A DNA stretch of 64,000 bases from Mycobacterium sp. ITM-2016-00318 (GCF_002968285.2 NZ_CP134400.1:1302001-1366000); one strand, 5' to 3'; shown: positions 27,009 to 35,738, counted from the first letter of the stretch. Notes: generated from the sequence alone by a model not told the origin. Made by a program: numbers and translations.

Positions 27009-30000
27009 TACCGAGTCGCCGACCCCGTTGACGACGTATAGGTGCACGCCATCCGCCGCCGGCACAACGGCCCATGGGGTATCGCCGACGGGGAAAGTGA
27101 GAATGACCGTATTCGTGGCGGTGTCGATGACCGACACGGTGTCGCTCCCCGAGTTCGTGACGTAAGCACGGGTGCCGTCGGGACTGATCGTAACTCCTAC
27201 TGGACCCTGACCGACGGGGACGGTGGCCACCACCGTGTTAGTGGTCGTGTCGATTACGGATACCGTGTTGACCGTCCCGTTAGGAACGTACGCGCGTGCA
27301 CCATTGGGGGTTACCGCCACCTCGAACGGGCGCCCGCCGCCAACGGGGACTGTCGCGATCACAGTATTGGCGTTGGTGTCGATGACCGACACGCTGTTGC
27401 CATCAAGATTCGTGACGTAGACGCGATTTCCGTGGACGGCTACCCCGTCTGGGTTAGTCCCCACTGGGATGGTGGCGATGACGGTGTTGTTAGCGGTGTT
27501 GATTACAGACACGGTGTTGTCAGCACCATTCGCGACGTAGGCGCGGCTGCCGTCGGCGGTAAACGCAATGCTGCGAGGGTCGTTTCCGACGGGGATGGTG
27601 CCGACGACTGTGTTGTTGGCGGTATTGATGACAGAGACATTGTCTGTAACCCGGTTGGTGACGTAAACAAAGGCCCCATTCGGCGTGACCGCCGCGTCGC
27701 TGGGCCATGTGCCCACAGCGATCGTGGTCACGAGGGTGTTGTTCGTTGTGTTGATCACTGTTACGGAGTTGCTCAGCACATTCGTAACGTACGCGCGAGT
27801 TCCTGCTGGATTGAGCGCAATTCCTTGCGGACTGTCACCCACGGGAATCGTTGCGATGAGGGTGCCGTCCAGGGTGTTGGCGACGGCGAGGGTGAAGGTT
27901 TGGGTGGCGGTGGTGTTGGCGGCGTCGGTGGCGGTGACGGCGACGGTGTAGTTGCCCGGGGTGGTGGGGGTGCCGCTGATGGTGCGGGTGGTGGGGTTGA
28001 ACGTCAGCCCTGCCGGCAGGCCGGTGGCGGTGTAGGTGAGGGTGTCGCCGTCGGGGTCGGTGAAGGTGCCCGCCGGGATGGTGTAGCTGAAGGGGGTGTC
28101 TTCGACGGCGTTCTGGTTGGGGGGCGGGGTGCTCGCGGTGGGGGCGTCGTTGGTGTTGGCCACCGCCAGGGCGAGGGTGGTGCTGGCGGTTTGGCCGCTG
28201 GGGTCGGTGGCGGTGACGGCGACGGTGTAGTTGCCCGGGGTGGTGGGGGTGCCGCTGATGGTGCGGGTGGTGGGGTTGAACGTCAGCCCTGCCGGCAGGC
28301 CGGTGGCGGTGTAGGTGAGGGTGTCGCCGTCGGGGTCGGTGAAGGTGCCCGCCGGGATGGTGTAGCTGAAGGGGGTGTCTTCGACGGCGTTCTGGTTGGG
28401 GGGCGGGGTGCCCGCGGTGGGGGCGTCGTTGGTGTTGGCCACCGCCAGGGCGAGGGTGGTGCTGGCGGTTTGGCCGCTGGGGTCGGTGGCGGTGACGGCG
28501 ACGGTGTAGTTGCCCGGGGTGGTGGGGGTGCCGCTGATGGTGCGGGTGGTGGGGTTGAACGTCAGCCCTGCCGGCAGGCCGGTGGCGGTGTAGGTGAGGG
28601 TGTCGCCGTCGGGGTCGGTGAAGGTGCCGGCCGGGATGGTGTAGCTGAAGGGGGTGTCTTCGACGGCGTTCTGGTTGGGGGGCGGGGTGCTCGCGGTGGG
28701 GGCGTCGTTGGTGTTGGCCACCGCCAGGGCGAGGGTGGTGCTGGCGGTTTGGCCGCTGGGGTCGGTGGCGGTGACGGCGACGGTGTAGTTGCCCGGGGTG
28801 GTGGGGGTGCCGCTGATGGTGCGGGTGGTGGGGTTGAACGTCAGCCCTGCCGGCAGGCCGGTGGCGGTGTAGGTGAGGGTGTCGCCGTCGGGGTCGGTGA
28901 AGGTGCCCGCCGGGATGGTGTAGCTGAAGGGGGTGTCTTCGACGGCGTTCTGGTTGGGGGGCGGGGTGCCCGCGGTGGGGGCGTCGTTGGTGTTGGCCAC
29001 CGCCAGGGCGAGGGTGGTGCTGGCGGTTTGGCCGCTGGGGTCGGTGGCGGTGACGGCGACGGTGTAGTTGCCCGGGGTGGTGGGGGTGCCGCTGATGGTG
29101 CGGGTGGTGGGGTTGAACGTCAGCCCTGCCGGCAGGCCGGTGGCGGTGTAGGTGAGGGTGTCACCGTCGGGGTCGGTGAAGGTGCCCGCCGGGATGGTGT
29201 AGCTGAAGGGGGTGTCTTCGACGGCGTTCTGGTTGGGGGGCGGGGTGCCCGCGGTGGGGGCGTCGTTGGTGTTGGCCACCGCCAGGGCGAGGGTGGTGCT
29301 GGCGGTTTGGCCGCTGGGGTCGGTGGCGGTGACGGCGACGGTGTAGTTGCCCGGGGTGGTGGGGGTGCCGCTGATGGTGCGGGTGGTGGGGTTGAACGTC
29401 AGCCCTGCCGGCAGGCCGGTGGCGGTGTAGGTGAGGGTGTCGCCGTCGGGGTCGGTGAAGGTGCCCGCCGGGATGGTGTAGCTGAAGGGGGTGTCTTCGA
29501 CGGCGTTCTGGTTGGGGGGCGGGGTGCCCGCGGTGGGGGCGTCGTTGGTGTTGGCCACCGCCAGGGCGAGGGTGGTGCTGGCGGTTTGGCCGCTGGGGTC
29601 GGTGGCGGTGACGGCGACGGTGTAGTTGCCCGGGGTGGTGGGGGTGCCGCTGATGGTGCGGGTGGTGGGGTTGAACGTCAGCCCTGCCGGCAGGCCGGTG
29701 GCGGTGTAGGTGAGGGTGTCGCCGTCGGGGTCGGTGAAGGTGCCCGCCGGGATGGTGTAGCTGAAGGGGGTGTCTTCGACGGCGTTCTGGTTGGGGGGCG
29801 GGGTGCCCGCGGTGGGGGCGTCGTTGGTGTTGGCCACCGCCAGGGCGAGGGTGGTGCTGGCGGTTTGGCCGCTGGGGTCGGTGGCGGTGACGGCGACGGT
29901 GTAGTTGCCCGGGGTGGTGGGGGTGCCGCTGATGGTGCGGGTGGTGGGGTTGAACGTCAGCCCTGCCGGCAGGCCGGTGGCGGTGTAGGTGAGGGTGTCG

Positions 30001-31337
30001 CCGTCGGGGTCGGTGAAGGTGCCCGCCGGGATGGTGTAGCTGAAGGGGGTGTCTTCGACGGCGTTCTGGTTGGGGGGCGGGGTGCCCGCGGTGGGGGCAT
30101 CGTTGACCGGGGTGATGTTGATGGTCAAGGTGCCGGTGTCGGTGTGCGCACCGCCGAACAGCAGCCCGCCAAGGCCGTGGACATGCGGCCGCCAGGCTTT
30201 GTCGCTGACGGTGTAGGTGAACACGTCTTGACCGCTGGCGTTGGCCACTGGCGTGTATGTGTAGGAACCGTCGGCGGCGAGAACGAGCGTGCCCTTACTG
30301 CTCGTGTAGGTGCCGGGATTGGTGACTGTGAGCGTCTCGAAGGTGCCGTCGGGATTCCCTAGACGGTCGTTGGTCAACACGTTGCCCGTCGCCGGGTTGA
30401 CTTCGCCAGTTGTGACAACATCCGGGACAGCGTCCGGGCGGCGGTTGCAAAAGCTGAGCTGAATTTCGCGGCGCGCCCATGCCAGCACACCGAGCAGCAG
30501 CGGCGGCTCGGGCGGAGCGACGGGGCCGGGAGCGAGGAACGGCGCCAAAGCGGCTGATATGAAGCGCGTCACGACGCCCACCGGATTGATCAGAGGTGGG
30601 GTGGGCGGTGCCTGAATATGAGCGACAGAGGGCGCCACGACGTCTTGCTGCCCATTGTCGACAATTGCTTGTCGCTGAACCCCCTCGGGGACAACGGCGT
30701 TCGGCGTAAAGATCTGGCGGTTCTGCGGACCTCCACTGGACGGAAGGCTGACCAGTGCCTTGATCTCATTCGCAACGCTGACGGGAAGGGATGTCACGGA
30801 GGGCGCGAGCTCGCGGCTCTCGGCGTTGGATGCGAGCCGCGGCGTGACCGACGACCCGGAATCGGCAGTCGGATGCCCCTGTGGTGCAGCGCCTTGCGCG
30901 GGTGCGGGATTCTTGGGCAGGTTGTTTGTCACTGCCGATGCGACGTTTTCGATCACTGTCGACAGCCGAGGCAGACGTGGTTGCGCACTGTCCGTGCGTG
31001 ACCTCTGCGCTCCACCCGTCGCGTTGAAGATCATCTTCGGAACGTCGGCGATTCGCTCCAACGGCGACCGAGGTCGGCTCGAGTTCCCGGGGGCCGCAGT
31101 CGGCGAAGGAGAAGGGGGTGTGGTGCCAGCGCCGTCGCCATCGTTGTGGTTCGTGTCGCCATCCTGCGATGTGTCCGGCGACGGGTCCCCTTCGGTGGCA
31201 TAGGCGACGCCGAGTCCAAGACCGTGCCCGGAAGCCATCGCCGCTCCGATCCCGAGCGCTACCGCCAGCGCGCCGACGCGGCCGACGTACGCCGCGTAGG
31301 CCGGATTCTTGTCGCCGGCGTTGATGTGCTCGGTCAT
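26988..31337 (-). CDS. exported repeat protein: Ig-like repeats plus YVTN beta-propeller
   Basis: 1449 aa. Residues 1-47 contain a long hydrophobic export signal (VGALAVALGIGAAMASGHGL, cleavage likely after VAYA). A Pro/Ser/Thr-rich region runs to about 300. A cadherin/VCBS-like segment (NVLTNDRLG, GTLVLAADGSYTYTPVANA) occupies about 320-410. Eight near-identical 93-residue putative-Ig repeats (NDAPTAGTPPPNQNAVEDTP onward, with FTDPDGDTLTY) fill 412-1155. The end (1156-1449) is a seven-unit YVTN propeller (IPVGDSPQGIALNPAGTRAY, VTNxxSNSVTVI). It is probably a surface adhesin or wall-anchored scaffold; no LPXTG is seen. The ATG at 31337 follows GGGGGAACACC. Confidence 0.88.
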   Translation of the reverse strand: MTEHINAGDKNPAYAAYVGRVGALAVALGIGAAMASGHGLGLGVAYATEGDPSPDTSQDGDTNHNDGDGAGTTPPSPSPTAAPGNSSRPRSPLERIADVPKMIFNATGGAQRSRTDSAQPRLPRLSTVIENVASAVTNNLPKNPAPAQGAAPQGHPTADSGSSVTPRLASNAESRELAPSVTSLPVSVANEIKALVSLPSSGGPQNRQIFTPNAVVPEGVQRQAIVDNGQQDVVAPSVAHIQAPPTPPLINPVGVVTRFISAALAPFLAPGPVAPPEPPLLLGVLAWARREIQLSFCNRRPDAVPDVVTTGEVNPATGNVLTNDRLGNPDGTFETLTVTNPGTYTSSKGTLVLAADGSYTYTPVANASGQDVFTYTVSDKAWRPHVHGLGGLLFGGAHTDTGTLTINITPVNDAPTAGTPPPNQNAVEDTPFSYTIPAGTFTDPDGDTLTYTATGLPAGLTFNPTTRTISGTPTTPGNYTVAVTATDPSGQTASTTLALAVANTNDAPTAGTPPPNQNAVEDTPFSYTIPAGTFTDPDGDTLTYTATGLPAGLTFNPTTRTISGTPTTPGNYTVAVTATDPSGQTASTTLALAVANTNDAPTAGTPPPNQNAVEDTPFSYTIPAGTFTDPDGDTLTYTATGLPAGLTFNPTTRTISGTPTTPGNYTVAVTATDPSGQTASTTLALAVANTNDAPTAGTPPPNQNAVEDTPFSYTIPAGTFTDPDGDTLTYTATGLPAGLTFNPTTRTISGTPTTPGNYTVAVTATDPSGQTASTTLALAVANTNDAPTAGTPPPNQNAVEDTPFSYTIPAGTFTDPDGDTLTYTATGLPAGLTFNPTTRTISGTPTTPGNYTVAVTATDPSGQTASTTLALAVANTNDAPTASTPPPNQNAVEDTPFSYTIPAGTFTDPDGDTLTYTATGLPAGLTFNPTTRTISGTPTTPGNYTVAVTATDPSGQTASTTLALAVANTNDAPTAGTPPPNQNAVEDTPFSYTIPAGTFTDPDGDTLTYTATGLPAGLTFNPTTRTISGTPTTPGNYTVAVTATDPSGQTASTTLALAVANTNDAPTASTPPPNQNAVEDTPFSYTIPAGTFTDPDGDTLTYTATGLPAGLTFNPTTRTISGTPTTPGNYTVAVTATDAANTTATQTFTLAVANTLDGTLIATIPVGDSPQGIALNPAGTRAYVTNVLSNSVTVINTTNNTLVTTIAVGTWPSDAAVTPNGAFVYVTNRVTDNVSVINTANNTVVGTIPVGNDPRSIAFTADGSRAYVANGADNTVSVINTANNTVIATIPVGTNPDGVAVHGNRVYVTNLDGNSVSVIDTNANTVIATVPVGGGRPFEVAVTPNGARAYVPNGTVNTVSVIDTTTNTVVATVPVGQGPVGVTISPDGTRAYVTNSGSDTVSVIDTATNTVILTFPVGDTPWAVVPAADGVHLYVVNGVGDSVSVVEIA
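27873..30104. repeat. eight tandem 279-bp repeats inside the surface-protein gene
   Basis: Period 279 bp (93 codons), eight copies. Differences are few: a G/S alternation in the NDAPTA(G/S)T segment (28132 and 28690), a C/G change near 28629, and a T/C change near 29162. The last-encoded copy (27873-28151) alone carries a divergent end (DAANTTATQTFTLAVANT in place of DPSGQTASTTLALAVANT). This pattern signals recent unequal exchange or gene conversion. Copy number may be misassembled with short reads. Confidence 0.95.
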
Positions 31338-31458
31338 GGTGTTCCCCCAGGTGCATGAAGCAGGATCGGTATCGCCTCGTCGGCTCCTAGCCCTGAAGCT
31401 GAGTTCAAGCTGAGAAGTTGAGCAAAAACTAACGTATGAGAAATCAGTTCGCTAGCGC

Positions 31459-31487
31459 TTTAAACGAACAATTGCGAAGTTCGTCAA
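31459..31487 (-). promoter_or_regulatory. candidate promoter of the surface-protein gene
   Basis: On the minus strand TTGACG (31487-31482), a 17-nt spacer and TTTAAA (31464-31459) form a housekeeping-type promoter with about 115 nt of leader before the ATG. GTTCG and CGAAC arms alternate across the same bases and could form competing hairpins or operators. Confidence 0.4.
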
Positions 31488-31777
31488 ATTTGTGGGCAAC
31501 TCAGAGGATTGCCGGTCCATCCATGGTGGCCAGCGGCCTAAAGAGCTGATCTTACAAGCGAGTTTTGTTGCATCGGCAAGATCAACGGCGCCATCGAAGG
31601 TAACAAGTGAGGTTGATCTAAGTAACAACGGTGTCGTATGCGACGTTGCTGAGGCATGCGAAATTCAAGATCAGCAATGTGACATGGCCGAGTGTCAAGC
31701 AAAGCTTTCAGGTGTTTCTCAGCTAGCCGCCCGGCCCGGTCGTTGACGGTGGACTGACGGCGAACCACTATCGACCA

Positions 31778-31837
31778 ATGACGACTGTTGGCAGGCTGTG
31801 GCAATACCCGGTCAAGTCGATGCAGGCGGGGAAGTAG
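31778..31837 (+). pseudogene. N-terminal relic of a MOSC-domain protein
   Basis: ATG at 31778 opens a 19-codon frame, MTTVGRLWQYPVKSMQAG(K), that stops at TAG 31835-31837. The run VGRLWxYPVKSM is the characteristic start of MOSC N-terminal barrel proteins (molybdenum-cofactor sulfurase relatives). Nothing of the remaining family length (normally over 200 residues) survives. The DUF1330 gene begins 5 nt later. Confidence 0.6.
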
Positions 31838-31841
31838 AACA

Positions 31842-32219
31842 TTGAATGCCGTAGTCACCGCCGAGCAGATGGCAGCGCTCGCTGCGCGCCCCGCCGACGC
31901 ACCGGTCGTTATGGTCAATCTTCTGAAGTTCACGGCCGACGGCGGCCGGGAGAGCTACGCGCGCTACGCACAGGAGGTGGTACCGCACCTCCAGCGGGTG
32001 GGCGGCACGGTGCGCTACGCGGGCAGCGCACCGACGCACGTCATCGGCGATGACGAAAAGCCTTGGTGGGATGCAATTCTGGTGGTCGAGTACCCGTCGC
32101 CTGCCGCCTTCATCGACATGGTGACCAACGAGGACTACCTCAAGATCCATGACTACCGGGCGGCCGCGCTCGATCGCGGCGACCTGATCGCCACGTCGAA
32201 CTGGACGATGGCCGACTAG
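31842..32219 (+). CDS. DUF1330 family protein
   Basis: 125-aa ferredoxin-like (dimeric alpha/beta barrel) protein. The core is VVMVNLLKFTADGGRESYAR, then GTVRYAGSAPTHVIGD and VVEYPSPAAFIDMVTNEDYL, typical of DUF1330. The TTG at 31842 with GGGGAAG about 8 nt upstream gives the family start; no ATG or GTG fits in frame. It runs into the NmrA-like gene after 2 nt. Function unknown; relatives resemble small monooxygenases or isomerases. Confidence 0.78.
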   Translation: MNAVVTAEQMAALAARPADAPVVMVNLLKFTADGGRESYARYAQEVVPHLQRVGGTVRYAGSAPTHVIGDDEKPWWDAILVVEYPSPAAFIDMVTNEDYLKIHDYRAAALDRGDLIATSNWTMAD

Positions 32220-32221
32220 CC

Positions 32222-33121
32222 ATGTACCTCGTCACCGGGGCCGGTGGGGGCACAGGCAGTGTCAGCCGCGCGGTGGTCGAATTGCTCGTCGAGGACGATC
32301 GGCCGGTGCGTGCGATGGTGCGCCGGGACGACGAGCGTGCCAGGGGACTTCGCGACCTCGGCGCCGACGTCGTCGTCGGCGACCTGACCAACCCGCAGGA
32401 CGTCGCGACCGCGATGACAGGCGTCGACCGGATGTTCTTCAACATGAGCGTCTCGCCGGATTATCTGACGGCGACTTCAATCGTGTGCGCGGTCGCGCTC
32501 GAAGCGGCGCCCGTCGAGGTCATCGTGAACATGTCACAGATGACCGTGTCGCAGATGACGCTCACCAGCACAACGGAATCCAATCAGCACCGGCTGCACT
32601 GGCTCGCCGAACACATCATGAACTGGTCGAGGGTGCCGGTGGTGCACGTGCGGCCAACGGTGTTCATGGAGAACCCGCTGCTCACCATGTTGGCGGCGGC
32701 CTCGATACGCGAACGCGGCACGCTCGTGCTGCCGTTCGGTGCCGGGCGGACGTCACCGATCGCCGCCGCCGACGTCGCCCGAGTGGTGGCGACGATATTG
32801 CGTGACCCCGCAGGCCGCATCGGTGACGTCTACGAGTTGACCGGACCCGAGGTTCTCGGTGTCGACGACATCGCCGAGCAATACTCGCGGGCTCTGGGCC
32901 GGCCGGTGACGGCTGTCGACACGCCACTCGACGAGTGGACGAAGCAGGTGCTTACCCCGATGGAGTTGCCGCCGCACGTTGGTCAGCACATCGCGACGAT
33001 GGCGCGGCTGCACCGGGAGGGTCGCTACGACCGCAGCACTGATGACGTCGCGTCGATCACCGGTGCCCCTGCCCAAACGGTGGAGCAGTACGTAGCGGCG
33101 CACGCCCACGTGTTTAGCTGA
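32222..33121 (+). CDS. NmrA-like NAD(P)-binding protein (atypical SDR)
   Basis: 299 aa with an N-terminal dinucleotide loop YLVTGAGGGTGS, GADVVVGDLTNPQ and the active-region PVVHVRPTVFMENPLL. No YxxxK motif lies in the canonical position, as in NmrA/HSCARG-type atypical SDRs, which may be redox sensors or NAD(P)H quinone reductases. It sits in a tight operon, 2 nt after DUF1330 and 4 nt before the SDR. Confidence 0.83.
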   Translation: MYLVTGAGGGTGSVSRAVVELLVEDDRPVRAMVRRDDERARGLRDLGADVVVGDLTNPQDVATAMTGVDRMFFNMSVSPDYLTATSIVCAVALEAAPVEVIVNMSQMTVSQMTLTSTTESNQHRLHWLAEHIMNWSRVPVVHVRPTVFMENPLLTMLAAASIRERGTLVLPFGAGRTSPIAAADVARVVATILRDPAGRIGDVYELTGPEVLGVDDIAEQYSRALGRPVTAVDTPLDEWTKQVLTPMELPPHVGQHIATMARLHREGRYDRSTDDVASITGAPAQTVEQYVAAHAHVFS

Positions 33122-33125
33122 CCCC

Positions 33126-33896
33126 GTGGATCGCACCTCATTCGACCGCCTCTTCGACATGACCGACCGCACCGTCATCGTGACCGGCGGCACCCGCGGA
33201 ATCGGCCTGGCCCTCGCGGAGGGATTCGCCCTCGCCGGTGCACGTGTCGTCGTGGCCAGCCGCAAACCTGACGCCTGCGAGCAAGCTGCCTCGCATCTGC
33301 GCGACCTCGGCGGGCAGGCCATCGGGGTGCCGACGCATCTCGGCGAGGTCGAGGCGCTCGGCACGCTGGTGCAACGCACCGTCGACGAGTACGGCGGCGT
33401 CGACGTTGTCGTCAACAATGCCGCAAACCCGTTGGCGCAGCCCCTCGGGGCGATGACCGTGGACGCGATGACGAAGTCGTTCGAGGTGAACCTGCGAGGG
33501 CCGGTGTTCCTCGTCCAGGAGGCGCTGCCACACCTCGAAAGTAGCCGGCACGCCGCGGTGTTGAACGTGGTGTCCGTCGGCGCGTTCATCTTCTCGCCGA
33601 TGCTCTCCATCTACTCGTCGATGAAAGCCGCGATGATGTCATTCACCCGCTCGATGGCCGCGGAGTTCGCGCCGCACGGCATTCGCGTCAACGCGGTCGC
33701 CCCTGGTCCGGTGGACACCTACATGATGCAGCAGAACCCGCAGGAGGCCGTCGACGCGATGGTCGGTGGGACGTTGATGAAAAGGCTCGCCACGCCTGAC
33801 GAGATGGTTGGCCCGGCGCTGCTGCTGTGTTCGGATGCGGGCAGCTACATGACCGGCAGCGTGATCATCGCTGACGGTGGCGGAACTCCTCGCTGA
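33126..33896 (+). CDS. classical short-chain dehydrogenase/reductase
   Basis: 256 aa, GTG start. The TGGTRGIG cofactor loop, NNAA, a Ser in VVSVGAF and the catalytic YSSMKAA are all in place, with the C-terminal PGPVDTYMM. It should oxidise or reduce a hydroxyl/keto group using NAD(P)(H); the next gene encodes a CoA-type crotonase, which hints at acyl-CoA or terpenoid breakdown. Its last 32 nt overlap the convergent crotonase gene. Confidence 0.88.
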   Translation: MDRTSFDRLFDMTDRTVIVTGGTRGIGLALAEGFALAGARVVVASRKPDACEQAASHLRDLGGQAIGVPTHLGEVEALGTLVQRTVDEYGGVDVVVNNAANPLAQPLGAMTVDAMTKSFEVNLRGPVFLVQEALPHLESSRHAAVLNVVSVGAFIFSPMLSIYSSMKAAMMSFTRSMAAEFAPHGIRVNAVAPGPVDTYMMQQNPQEAVDAMVGGTLMKRLATPDEMVGPALLLCSDAGSYMTGSVIIADGGGTPR

Positions 33897-34650
33897 AGCG
33901 GGCCACCGCACCGCCGCTCGACGCCAGGATCTGACTGCGGTTCTCGACGTGCAGCGCCGCCTCGAGGCTGCCTGCGTCGAGGTTCGCCCACAACACCTGC
34001 TTGGTCGACTCGAGTCCGAATTCGCCGTAGCCGCAGAGGGTTTCGGCTATGGCAAGAGCATCGTCGAGTAGCGCCGGATCCTCTGACAAGCGGGTCACCA
34101 GACCGAGTCGCAGCGCCTCATGGGCGTCGATGACGCGCGCGGTCAGGACCATGTCGAACGCGGGTCCCGCACCGATGATGCGCGGCAGCGTGTAGCTGAC
34201 GCCGATGTCGCATCCGCCGAGGCCGAGTTTGATGAACTGCGTGCAGAACCGCGCTGACTCGCCTGCGATTCGGATGTCGCAGGCCGCCGCGATACCGAGG
34301 CCGCCTCCGTATGCCGGGCCGTTGACGGCGGCGATCACCGGTTGGCGCAGCCGGTGAATGCGCGTTGTCAGTTCGGCGATGCGTTCCTGCCAGCGCATAC
34401 CCGACCGCGGGAACTCCAGGTGAGAGCCTGCGTTCGGTGGGCTGGGATCGGTCAGGTCCAGACCCGAACAGAAACCACGGCCTGCGCCGGTGAGCACCAC
34501 GACCCGGCATTCGTCGCTCGCAGCGATCTCGTCGATGGTGGCGTGCAGCGACTCGACAAGGTCTCGTGACAACGCGTTGAGCTTCTCCGGTCGGTTGAGC
34601 GTGATGACGGCGATCTCGGGGCGCGGGTACATCAGATCCAGAAGCGGCAT
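33865..34650 (-). CDS. enoyl-CoA hydratase/isomerase (crotonase) family protein
   Basis: 261 aa with LNRPEKLNALSRDLVE, oxyanion-hole AGRGFCSGLDL and NGPAYGGGLGIAAACDIR. The first catalytic Glu of hydratases (GGGCELA) is Gly here, and the second Glu is replaced in GLGGCDIGVSYTLPR, so simple hydration is unlikely; isomerase, hydrolase or ring-cleaving chemistry is possible. The start at 34650 has GAGGAG upstream. A longer frame exists but runs through the intergenic region. Confidence 0.85.
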   Translation of the reverse strand: MPLLDLMYPRPEIAVITLNRPEKLNALSRDLVESLHATIDEIAASDECRVVVLTGAGRGFCSGLDLTDPSPPNAGSHLEFPRSGMRWQERIAELTTRIHRLRQPVIAAVNGPAYGGGLGIAAACDIRIAGESARFCTQFIKLGLGGCDIGVSYTLPRIIGAGPAFDMVLTARVIDAHEALRLGLVTRLSEDPALLDDALAIAETLCGYGEFGLESTKQVLWANLDAGSLEAALHVENRSQILASSGGAVARFSEEFRHRQR

Positions 34651-34688
34651 TTGCTTATTGCTCCTCACGTGCGCGTAGCCACACGTTA

Positions 34689-34934
34689 TTACGTTGATGG
34701 GCAGGCTATGTCGACATACACCGTGGATCCAGGATGCACGGCGGTGACCGAGCACTCCGAGAGCGACCTGTTCACTGCCCCGTTGACCTGCACCGTGTAG
34801 CCGTCGGCCTCCAGGCTCTTCACGGTGTCGGCCGCTGTTCCGACGCCACTGGGAGCTGCGCCTGCGTCTGCCGCGAATCCCAACGCACCCAACACCAGAA
34901 CGCCGGCTGCGACTGTGGAAATTGCGAACTTCAT
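34689..34934 (-). CDS. small secreted protein
   Basis: 81 aa. A clear Sec signal (FAISTVAAGVLVLGALGFAA, cleavage near ADAGA-AP) precedes a mature part of about 55 residues with two cysteines (SECSVTAVHPGSTVYVDIAC) that could form one disulfide. Similar small exported proteins with a 'VKSLEADGYTVQVNG' segment are common in mycobacteria; their role is unknown. Confidence 0.75.
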   Translation of the reverse strand: MKFAISTVAAGVLVLGALGFAADAGAAPSGVGTAADTVKSLEADGYTVQVNGAVNRSLSECSVTAVHPGSTVYVDIACPST

Positions 34935-34987
34935 GCCAACTGGAACGCTGCTGCGTACTCAGGTATTTCTCAGCTACGACGCCGCCG

Positions 34988-35668
34988 TCAGGGGCGGCTG
35001 CGCCATCCGGCGACGCCGACGGCGATCATCCGCAGCTGCTTGATCGCTGTGCGCTTGATCTCATCGAGCGCAGACTGGTCTCCGGCATCCTCGATGGCCT
35101 CGGCGATGACGATCATCGCGTTGACGAACAGCGTCGCCAGGATGTTGAGATCCTCGCTGCTCCACTCGTTCAACCCCGGAAAACGGGCGAGGTCGATGGC
35201 GAGCTCCGAGGTGATCAACCGGATCTCGGTACGGATCGCGTAGCGCAGCACGCTGACGCCACTGTTCCGTTCCCGTCCGATGAAAAGCCAGTGTTCACGA
35301 CGGGCGGCGACGCCCGCGATGAGGATGTCGACCGAGGACTCGATGACGCGGTTGGGATCGAGCTTGCCTGCGCGGGCGCCACGCAACATGTCGCGCAGAG
35401 ATCGGAAGGACTCGTCGATCAGGACAAGGCCGAGGGCCTCCATCGACTCGAAATGGCGGTAGAACGCCGCAGGTGCGATACCGGTGGCGCGGGTGACCTC
35501 ACGCAGGCTCAGCGCGCTGAAGCTGCGGTCGGAGAGCAACGCAAGCGACGCGGCGATGATCGCGCGCCTGGTGGCTTCCTTGCGCTCTTCTCGCGATGGG
35601 GTGTCGCGCGAACGCTTGTATGTTCGACTTGACCTGCTCGTATGTGAGTTAGGCGAACGGCTGTTCAC
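34988..35668 (-). CDS. FabR-like TetR-family repressor
   Basis: 226 aa. The helix-turn-helix LSLREVTRATGIAPAAFYRH with FESMEALGLVLIDESFRSL, and the C-terminal QLRMIAVGVAGWRSR, closely follow E. coli FabR, which senses unsaturated acyl groups and represses their synthesis. The GTG at 35668 is the last good start before the HTH; the longer frame crosses the intergenic region. It is divergent from the reductase-desaturase operon, so its target is very probably that operon. The start codon lies within the TTCAC-TCT-GTGAA palindrome, implying autoregulation. Confidence 0.85.
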   Translation of the reverse strand: MNSRSPNSHTSRSSRTYKRSRDTPSREERKEATRRAIIAASLALLSDRSFSALSLREVTRATGIAPAAFYRHFESMEALGLVLIDESFRSLRDMLRGARAGKLDPNRVIESSVDILIAGVAARREHWLFIGRERNSGVSVLRYAIRTEIRLITSELAIDLARFPGLNEWSSEDLNILATLFVNAMIVIAEAIEDAGDQSALDEIKRTAIKQLRMIAVGVAGWRSRP

Positions 35669-35676
35669 TCTGTGAA
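35664..35676. promoter_or_regulatory. palindrome TTCAC-TCT-GTGAA, candidate FabR-like operator
   Basis: Perfect 5-bp arms around TCT. The half TGTTCACTC recurs at 35740-35748, over the start of the divergent reductase gene. Both edges of the interval therefore carry a copy, as expected for control of both transcripts. Confidence 0.5.
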
Positions 35677-35738
35677 ACCTACCACAATCAGCATCGATTC
35701 TATTGACGCGGTCCACTGTACTCACGCACCGTATACAC

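Larger units (their letters stand above)
31338..31841. other. intergenic stretch of lower GC
   Basis: 504 nt, visibly richer in A/T than its surroundings. It holds a possible promoter for the surface protein (31459-31487), alternating GTTCG/CGAAC inverted repeats (31448-31483) and a 20-codon MOSC relic (31778-31837). Between 31500 and 31770 I see nothing I can name; an 84-codon plus-strand frame at 31492-31746 lacks a ribosome site and any family features. Confidence 0.6.

Noticed and set aside
27873..30104. Regular repeat array that could suggest CRISPR or VNTR
   Set aside because: Units are 279 bp, coding and contiguous without spacers; they encode Ig-like domains.
27042..30362. 1106-codon plus-strand frame rich in Gly/Val/Arg, antisense to the surface protein
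   Set aside because: It is an artefact of the GC-rich 279-bp repeats: low-complexity, no ribosome site, no family features, and it repeats with the same period as the real gene.
31492..31746. 84-codon plus-strand frame in the intergenic region
   Set aside because: No ribosome site, no recognisable domain, unusual composition; read as decayed or non-coding DNA.
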